Shown here: positions 57,500-64,000 of the stretch, one piece after another | How positions within the stretch are numbered: position 1 is the stretch's first letter | How the letters are laid out: the number at the start of each line of letters is the position of its first letter | Origin: Chaenocephalus aceratus | Taxonomy: Eukaryota; Chordata; Actinopteri; Perciformes; Channichthyidae | Reading direction: 5' to 3' | Assembly: GCA_023974075.1 (NCBI GenBank) | Contig: CM043793.1 | Location: forward strand, 2,702,501 to 2,766,500 | Length of the DNA: 64,000 bases | Made by a program: the position numbers and the translations under genes | The notes under the pieces: generated by a model | Database searches by the model: none | Seen by the model: only the letters and a program-made list of their open reading frames with translations | What the model was told of the DNA's origin: nothing

Positions 57500-58117
57500 G
57501 TGAGCAAGCTCTCTGATTGGTCAATAGGCGTGTTTGATTCCACGATCAAACAACGGTCAAATAGAACGTGCCTTTCACAACAAGTCATTATCCCTCCGCG
57601 TCTGAGAAAAACGGTATACCGTTGGGCCGAAAAGCAAACTGCCTGCAGTTGGAACAAGAAAGCAAATGCCCGAATCAGCAAAGGCTTTTACCACCATCCA
57701 AGGAAGTCGGTGAAGCCTGGGGATGCGGTGTGGTATAGCATGGAGCCCTTGGGGGTGAACATCCTGGGGTCCATGATGACCCGCATTAGTGAAGAGGCTG
57801 GCACTGCTACGCGTTACACAAACCATTGCGTCAGAAGCACCTGCATACAGCGGCTGGCGGAGGCAGGGTTGGAGGCCAGAGAAATCATGTCCGTTAGCGG
57901 GCATACAAATGAGTCATCGCTTCGCAGCTACTGGGCTCCATCTCTAGACAATAGAAGGATGTGGAGCAACGCGCTTTTTGCCGGTCCGGGACACGCCATG
58001 AAACGGCCACTGGAGGAAAGCTCTTCCGATAACCTACCCGTGAACACCACGGCACCACCTGCAAAAAAAGTCTGGCATGGAGTTCATGGAGAGCTGTTTC
58101 AAAAATTGCACTTTTAA
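57500..58117 (+). CDS. Crypton-type tyrosine recombinase C-terminal half (205 codons)
   Basis: An open frame from Met at 57500 to TAA. Residues about 78-160 read VWYSMEPLGVNILGSMMTRI, YTNHCVRSTCIQRLAEAGLE, IMSVSGHTNESSLRSYWAPS. This is the pattern of Crypton recombinases and of the domesticated Crypton domains in vertebrate KCTD1/ZMYM/QRICH1-type proteins. Visible catalytic set: His109-x-x-Arg112, His135 and Tyr144, with the classical 9-residue His-Tyr spacing. The first catalytic Arg and the N-terminal domain are missing, so it is a fragment or a late exon. A 3' stretch with AATAAA-type signals (58167, 58198) follows. It differs from the DIRS recombinase at 56082-57122. Confidence 0.75.
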   Translation: MSKLSDWSIGVFDSTIKQRSNRTCLSQQVIIPPRLRKTVYRWAEKQTACSWNKKANARISKGFYHHPRKSVKPGDAVWYSMEPLGVNILGSMMTRISEEAGTATRYTNHCVRSTCIQRLAEAGLEAREIMSVSGHTNESSLRSYWAPSLDNRRMWSNALFAGPGHAMKRPLEESSSDNLPVNTTAPPAKKVWHGVHGELFQKLHF

Positions 58118-58501
58118 TGGCAGCATGAACATCCACCTTCATTCTGAAGCCAAAATGTTAAATATGTAAATAAATAGCCTAATTCAAGAATTGTTGTCAA
58201 TAAATTGTTTTCAATAAATTGGTTAATAATATATTATTTACTATAATTATATCAATAACTGTAAACGGGGAAGCAGGAGTGTTCGATTGATCGGCTAGCG
58301 TTACCAAGGGAACTACTTTCTGACGGAGATTAACTCAAGCAGAAAGTGTAGGTTTGGGAGCAAATTAGCCCACATTATGAAATTATTTTACGATATTGTT
58401 GATTACAATGATAGTTTGTGTAATAGAATCGCAATCATACACTTGAGGCCGTTCTTGAACGTCATTATTGGTACGACAGTACTGCGGCAGGACCGAGGCG
58501 C

Positions 58502-58924
58502 TTGCGCCGAGGTCCGTACGCCTGTACTGGATTGCTTAAATGTATCGCAGTAGGCCACGTAAAGTGCGTCGCTGTTGGGTACATCCGATACTCAGAAAAC
58601 GTCTGCAACGGGGGGAATACCACGTTCTTGTCCAAGAGTTCCGCCTGGATGGTGTACTGTTTCAGCAGGATGAGCAAAGACGCGTTCGACGAGTTGCTCG
58701 GAAAAGTCGGTCCACTGATTGCAAAGGCAGACACCCGTTTGCGTTTGTCAATCGGACCCGCCGAGCGACTCGCCATCTGCCTACGGTACGTTTTGTGTAT
58801 TTCTACTTCTTTAATATGACTCTGTATATAAAGAAAGAGAATGCATGCAATGGATGAATGAAGTCTGTGATTTAGTTCAGATGAATGACATTAATTAAGA
58901 TAGCTAGGTAAACGCAGTATTGCT

Positions 58925-58968
<44 letters not shown>

Positions 58969-59973
58969 TGTGATGTGTATGTGTGTCTGTCTGTGGTGTG
59001 TGTGTGTGTCTGTGGTGTGTGTGTCTGCGTGGCGCATTACCCTTTTTTTTTAAATCTTGTATATTACTTTTTTCTCAGGTACCTGGCAACCGGTGACTCG
59101 TACAGGACCATAGCATTCAGCTATCAGGTCGGGCATACAACAGTGGCTGTCATCGTCAAGAAGGTTGCGGGTGCCATCATGAGGAGACCATGCCGGTACC
59201 ACAGACGGAGGACTGGAGAGCCATCGCTGCTGGGTTCCAGGAGCGCTGGAACTTTCCAAATTGCGTTGGTGCCATTGATGGGAAGCACGTGGTGATCCAG
59301 GCTCCGGCACATTCTGGGTCCCTGTATTTCAACTACAAGTCCACCCACTCCTTGGTACTGCTGGCTGTCGTGGATGCCCAGTACCTCTTCAGGGTAGTGG
59401 ATGTCGGAGGCTTTGGAAGGAGCAGCGACGGTGGCAGCCTGCGGAATTCCGCTTTTGGAGAGGGCCTCAGAGATGGCAGTCTGCAGCTACCACCTGACAC
59501 CGTCATCCCAGGAGCAGAGCGGCTCGGCCTTCTTCCCCATGTGTTCGTTGGGGATGAGGCTATTTCGCTGCTGGACAACCTGCTGCGTCCGTTCCCTAAA
59601 CGTCAGCTCACCCGTGAAAGGAGGCTGTTCAACTACCGCCTCGGCCAGGTTGGTGGTTGAATGTGCGTTTGGCATCCTCTCATCTCAGTGGAGAATGTTC
59701 TGGCGTGTCATCACCACCAGCCCGGAGGTAACAGAGTTGTGTGTGAAGGCCACCTGTGTGTTGCACAACTTCCTCCGCAGGAAGACGATAGGAAGGACAT
59801 CACGCACACCTGTCGTCCCTGTCGTCGCAGAGTCGAGTGATGAAGCTCCAACCCTGCGCGATGCACCTATGATGGGCTCCAACAATGCCACACGCCGATC
59901 CATCCAACTGCGGGACACCTTCTGCTCCTATCTGAGTGAGGAGGGTGCATCATGGCAGCAGAACGTGGTGTAG
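58502..59973 (+). pseudogene. PIF/Harbinger DDE transposase (HARBI1-like), frameshifted
   Basis: Exon 58540-58785 (RKVRRCWVHPILRKR in one frame, then RMSKDAFDELLGKVGPLIAK in the next, shift near 58660), a GT-repeat-bearing intron 58786-59078 (G-TACGTT donor, TTCTCAG acceptor), and exon 59079-59973 (YLATGDSYRTIAFSYQVG; shift near 59188; GAIDGKHVVIQAP; FVGDEAISLLDNLLRPF; shift near 59650; VVECAFGILSSQWRMFW; HNFLRRK). All three acidic residues are present (Asp of AIDGKH, Asp of VGDEA, Glu of VVECAFG), but three frame breaks make it inactive as written. Confidence 0.9.
58928..59032. repeat. GT-rich repeat in the transposase intron
   Basis: (TG)n at 58929-58966 followed by interrupted GTGTCTGTGGTGTG units to 59032. 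Confidence 0.95.
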
Positions 59974-60397
59974 TGTCACCCTGGCTCCTCCAAACCAAAA
60001 GCTCTTTTAAGAGCTACCCATTTTCTTTAAAGAGCAAATATTCCAAATGAGCCATTTTAAAATCAAACATTCCTAATAAACATGTTTCTTGAATTTATAT
60101 TATTATATTATGATATGACTAACAACCTTTTTCTTTCAGCCCTGTTTTTACTGATAAACCACTCATAACTTCAACAGGTTTTCACTGAACAATTACAGAA
60201 GAAAGCACATTATATATACCGACATACATGAAGCTTCTGGTATGTTGCAACTGACAAACCACATGAACAAGTGAAGACACAGTATAGCCATAATAACATA
60301 CTTGAAATAATGTTTTATTTGGTGAATTTGAGTGAAGTGTGTGTGATGAGTGTAAAAAAATGTAATGTGGATCAGTACGTGTGAAAAAATTATAAAA

Positions 60398-61369
60398 TTA
60401 TACATTGTTCTCCTGGTCCACCTCAAAAATGAGCTGGTGTACCCCGAGGCGGACTCTTGCCCTCTGTGCCTTTGTCATCTGCCTCATGGTGGGCAAGAGG
60501 CTCTTGAAGAATTGAAAGTCCTCGTCCTCCTCCACCACTGGTGGGGTTGGCTGCGCAATTGGTCACAGCAGACAGCAGACTTCTTTCATCTTTTCTTGCA
60601 GACGTTCTCTAATGAAATGAAATAATAAAGTTAATAAATAATAAAGTGAATTTCTTTAATTTACTAAATTATTCCTCCATTAATGAATGCTATTTTTATG
60701 CTACATTCCATGCTGGCTAAATATACTGTCTATGCTTGATAGCTGTGAATCAAATCAAGTTTTATTTATATAGCACATTTATAAACGATTTTTGGTCGAG
60801 CCAAAGTGCTGTACATATAATAAAATTAGCCTACAGTAGAGACACTTTACAGCAAATACAACACAGATTGTTCAGAATATCAGTATGAGAAAAACGACAC
60901 CCTCTGCATGTATTATATGTTATATATTATGCTTGTACTTATTATATTAATATATATTATATGTTATGCTACATTACTAGCTGGCTAAATATACTGTCTA
61001 TGCTTGATAGCTGTGCATGTATTATATGTTATGTTATATATTATGCATATACTTATTATAATATTTTTTTATTATTATATTAATATATATGATATTGTAG
61101 TGCCGAGAGATAGGGGAGTCGGAGGCGATGCATCGAAGGTGGTCACCACAATATGTTATTATGCTACATTACTAGCTGTCCGTTCAATGCTAAAACGAAG
61201 TAAACTGGATATAAACTCTCCAAACAGTTGAAAACCTACCAGTTTCACCAACTGTCTCTGCCACCTCCCGCCATGCCTGGTTCCTCCGGTTTAGGTCCCG
61301 GTAGGTGAACAGAGTACAGTCATACAAGACTGGGACATTTGCCACGGCAACGATACATTTTTCCTCCAT
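60398..61369 (-). pseudogene. Harbinger accessory protein with MADF (Myb/SANT) and BESS motifs
   Basis: Exon 1 runs 61369-61240 on the minus strand: MEEKCIVAVANVPVLYDCTL, YRDLNRRNQAWREVAETVGE, a MADF-type Myb domain, then donor G|GTAGGT. The last exon ends at TTA 60398-60400 and reads EDEDFQFFKSLLPTMRQMTK, AQRARVRLGVHQLIFEVDQ, a BESS-like motif. Its acceptor may be CGCAG just before the PTPPVVEEDED segment, because an upstream in-frame TGA (near 60563) blocks a longer exon. The middle exon(s) were not found. In PIF/Harbinger elements this second protein helps nuclear import and end binding of the transposase. Confidence 0.7.
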
Positions 61370-61583
61370 TTTATGACATAAGGAAAATAGTCGAGACCTG
61401 CATACACGCGGTTTGATTGGCTAGCGCTTGTAATGACGGGAATTAAAAAACGGGATTTGATTGGCTGACGCCAGCTTTGAGCAAGCCTCGAGCCTCAAAA
61501 GTTGAACATTGTTGAACTTTTGACGCCGATAGACGCTCGCGAGGCTTGCAACGCCTTGCCATGCTACCCACAATGCAGTTCGG

Positions 61584-62160
61584 CTAATTTTGAAAATATC
61601 CTACTTCACCCCATTCAAATGAATGGGCGAAGCGTTGAAAGCCTTTTTTGACGCCTGTCTCCAGAGTTGGGGGTAACAGAGCCAGGGGTGGGAACACGCA
61701 CAGAGGACCCGGAGGTCGATCGTGTACGAGTGTGTCCCCGCCTAACAGTGCGTTTAAATCGTGCATTAAAGAGAACAGCTCATTGAGCATTTTCTCTTTT
61801 TGCGAACAGACTTAACGCGGCTCCGCCGTAACGCACCCACAGCGGACTCCCGATCCTTGGATGAGGAGTCCAGTCTGCATAGAGTGGTGCACCTCTGGAC
61901 AGTAGTTCTGTCCCGAGGTGCATAACTCCCAGTACCTGTGTCGCTCTCAGAGAGAGGAGACGTCTGCCGCTCCAAGGGATCAGTTTGTGTGCCAGTGTGT
62001 GTGACTGGAGACAACGCAACCTCCCCTGGTGGTTCATACACGATATTGTGTTGTCTGTCCTCACGAGGACATGGTGTCCTCTGAGAGAAGGCAGGAAGCG
62101 TTTTAGGGTGGGGAACACCGCTAAAAGCTCCGGGTAGTTTACGTGTGCCCGCTGGAGGTC
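61584..62160 (-). pseudogene. DIRS RNase H region remnant
   Basis: 62118-61780 reads GHHVLVRTDNTISCMNHQGR, LRATQVLGVMHLGTELLSRG, SLFAKRENAQ, then shifts into 61790-61650 (LFSLMHDLNALLGGDTLVHD, FPPLALLPPTLE). This is the RNase H and connection region of fish DIRS elements. It breaks off where the Harbinger sequence begins. Confidence 0.82.
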
Positions 62161-62569
62161 TCTGCTCTAGAGACCTCTCACCGGGCGACCTTCGTAGATA
62201 TCCTATCAGCCTGTCTGACCTGCGTCCGTGGTGACCACCTTCCGTGAAAAGACAGCACCCGTAGGCGCGTACCGCACTAGAAAAGTCGGGTGTAGTGCCA
62301 CTACGCATTACACAATAACCAATACTCTCCGCACGCCGTGGCGCGCGGGGTTTAGTTTTATTATGAGGCCCATGTTGAGTGGGTGCTTTACGAGGACATT
62401 TTCCCCCGTAATCTGACTCCGCTCGGTGGGCATTATAGATAAAACCCTTCTTTCCAGAATATGGGTTGACTCTCTCTGGGTTTGTGAAAACAGATAAAGT
62501 ATAACTGTTTTGAGAAGCCCAGGCAGACATCGTGAGTATCTCCTGCTGTATGCTCCTTAGAGCCAGCGG

Positions 62570-63060
62570 AGATGTCACGCTTACGGCTCCGACCGGCACT
62601 GCGCATGCGCGTGACGGAGGTGCCCTTACAGCTCCAGCCGCACTGCGCATTACGGTGCTCAGCTCGGCCTGCGCGTGCCGGTGGTGCCCTTACAGCTCTA
62701 GCCGGCACTGCGCATGCGTGTGACGGTGGAGCCTTCACGACCCCAGCCGGCACTGCGCATGCGCGTGGCGGTGGTGTCTTCACGGACCCGTCAATAATCC
62801 GCCCCTTGAGAGATGCCGTAGCTGCTCTCAAAAGGGGAATAATTGGCGGGCTGTCCTTTACAGCTCTAGCTGGCACTGTGCATGCGCGTGACGGTGGAGC
62901 CTTCACGACCCCAGCCGGCACTGCGCATGCGCGTGACGGTAGTGCCCTTAAAGCCCCAACCGGCACTGCGCATGCGCGTGGCGGTGGTGCCTTCACAGAC
63001 CCGTTTATTATCCGCCTTTTGAGAGAGGCCGTAGCTGCTCTCAGAAGGGGATTTATAGTT
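62570..63060. repeat. higher-order tandem repeat with GCGCATGCGC motifs in the DIRS
   Basis: Short units of about 45 bp (CCGGCACTGCGCATGCGCGT followed by GACGGTGGAGCCTTCACGAC) are combined into two larger copies, about 62700-62870 and 62870-63060. Each larger copy ends in GAGAGATGCCGTAGCTGCTC or its variant. GCGCATGCGC or a one-base variant occurs at 62601, 62710, 62755, 62878, 62923 and 62968. The long open frames seen on both strands here are by-products of the repeat. Confidence 0.9.
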
Positions 63061-63243
63061 AACGGACTGTTTATTGTTTTTCTTTTCATTTTTTTGAGCT
63101 GCGCCCTTGGCCGAAGCCTGGATGCGTCAGCGTTTTATGCGGACTTGAGGATGACGTTGAGGCATCTCTCGAGGCAGCGGGGACACGTTTAGAGCCGGAG
63201 AAAGAACTTTCAGCTCTGTCACAGAGGGGAGAAGGAGGGGCTG

Positions 63244-64000
63244 TCACGCCGCTCGCTTCTTCTTCCTCGACTGCTGGCCGAAATTCTGGGTTGGCTGCGC
63301 CTGGGCTGCAGCCGGAACCGGAGATTTTCTAGGCCAACTCGCCCTCGTCTCCTGCCTGGGCTGGGGACTCGGGGTGGGCTGCGACCTCTGCTGTCCTGGT
63401 ACTTTAAACCTAGCAGGGTTCAGTGCAGCTTGGGCGAAGGGCCGCTGTTGCGAAGGGCCGCTGTTGCGAAGGCAACGGCTGGACCCTTCGAGGGAGACAG
63501 AGGTGGAGGGCCTCGTCTTCCTTCTTTTTCGACTCGCACTTCCTCTGCATGGAAGCGAGAGCGGAGCCGAAAATCCCCTCGGGAACGATGGGCATGTCAA
63601 GCACATCTTCCTTTTCCCGGTCTGGGAGGTTGGTGAGGTTGAGCCATCTAGCTCTTTCCTGCACCACCATGATCCCCATTACCTTGCCCGTGGCCTGGAC
63701 GGCGCAGCGTTGGACACGGAGACAAATGTCTGTGACCGCGGCTATCTCGTCCAGAGTGGCCGGTCCGGGATTGCTCGACAGATCCTCACAGAGCTCCGCT
63801 TGGTACGCGGTTAGCATCGAGGAAACGTTCAGAGCCCTGGCGGACAATGCTGCGGCTCTGTAGGACCGTTCAGTCATGGTTGACTGGAATCGGTCCGTTT
63901 TTGCTGGCAGCGTGGGGTTCCTGCTTGGTGACGGGCCCATCCTCGGTAGGAGGTGGGCTGCCACCAGCGGTTCCATGGGCGGTATGCGGAGCAGGCCGAG
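63244..64000 (-). pseudogene. DIRS gag-like gene, frameshifted by a 16-bp duplication
   Basis: The upstream frame (63976-63460 and beyond the window) has TERSYRAAALSARALNVSSM, LTAYQAELCEDLSSNPGPA, RVQRCAVQATGKVMGIMVVQ and EKEDVLDMPIVPEGIFGSAL. The C-terminal basic part (QQRPFAQAALNPARFKVPGQ, WPRKSPVPAAAQAQ, SRKKKRAA) is in another frame (63460-63244). The break coincides with a tandem duplication of GCGAAGGGCCGCTGTT at 63435-63466. This is the Gag-like ORF1 of DIRS elements, judged by its position and resemblance. Confidence 0.85.

Larger units (their letters stand above)
57279..61660. mobile_element. PIF/Harbinger element inserted in the DIRS
   Basis: The left end is ACGGCCCGTACACACTACAG followed by GCGTCA. 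The right end is traceable to TTGACGCCTGT (61649-61659), where the outer ~20 bp of the expected terminus is lost. It carries a plus-strand DDE transposase (broken), a minus-strand MADF/BESS gene, and, near the left end, a Crypton-like ORF. Both arms are matched by the 45184-45518 MITE. Interior 60640-61100 holds a duplicated AT-rich segment (GGCTAAATATACTGTCTATG at about 60715 and 60981) with a retroelement tail near 60750. Confidence 0.82.
55722..64000 (-). mobile_element. DIRS-type retrotransposon, interrupted, running off the window
   Basis: Minus-strand order from the window end: gag (63244-64000), tandem-repeat region (62570-63060), RNase H remnant (61584-62160), a Harbinger insertion (57279-61660), then the tyrosine recombinase (57122-56082) and terminal repeats (55722-55990). 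In the terminal region AACCTATAGGTTACTTACGT and ACGTAAGTAACCTATAG are inverted, as in DIRS ends. Reverse-transcriptase motifs that should lie between gag and RNase H were not found, so the copy is internally deleted. Confidence 0.88.

Noticed and set aside
61766..63192. ORFs of 294, 218 and 206 codons on opposite strands
   Set aside because: They run through GC-rich tandem repeats and the decayed DIRS RNase H region in frames other than the conserved one. Only the RNase H and gag frames are supported.

Overview
This is nuclear DNA of a vertebrate, almost certainly a teleost fish. The evidence is one long intron-rich vertebrate gene (zmiz2) with GT-AG introns, set in a dense and varied load of transposable elements: hAT, PIF/Harbinger, L1, L2, a Rex/CR1-like LINE, DIRS with a tyrosine recombinase, a Crypton-type recombinase fragment and a V-SINE-like core. 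That mix is typical of teleosts. No bacterial-type genes, rRNA, tRNA genes or CRISPR arrays were seen.

Layout. 1-5300: nested non-autonomous DNA transposons (a 660-bp palindrome, a 3.1-kb hAT element with 8-bp target duplications and at least three elements inside it). 5500-50250: the plus-strand gene zmiz2, a transcriptional co-regulator with an SP-RING/MIZ zinc finger. A probable non-coding exon 1 ends at 5837, the ATG is at 11739 and the stop at 44798-44800. Twenty coding exons join in phase to about 941 residues. The one exception is exon 11 (28391-28530), which is two bases short because of two separate single-base gaps. Introns hold hAT and Harbinger MITEs, an L1 fragment split by two hAT MITEs, a nearly full-length decayed L2, and many CA/TG tracts next to splice sites. 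The presumed 3' UTR holds two Harbinger-type MITEs.

50250-55700: a hAT MITE, then an AT-rich inverted-repeat unit split by a Rex/CR1-like LINE. 55720-64000 (running off the window): a minus-strand DIRS retrotransposon with an intact tyrosine-recombinase ORF, an RNase H remnant, a frameshifted gag and no visible reverse transcriptase. Its middle is interrupted by a 4.4-kb PIF/Harbinger element. That element carries a broken DDE transposase on the plus strand, an opposed MADF/BESS accessory gene on the minus strand, and an open 205-codon ORF resembling the catalytic half of a Crypton-type tyrosine recombinase. A 335-bp MITE in the zmiz2 3' region (45184-45518) matches both arms of this Harbinger element and looks like its deletion derivative.

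The least explained structures are the Crypton-like ORF inside the Harbinger element, the higher-order array of GCGCATGCGC (NRF1-like) motifs inside the DIRS element, and the double frame break in the otherwise intact zmiz2.
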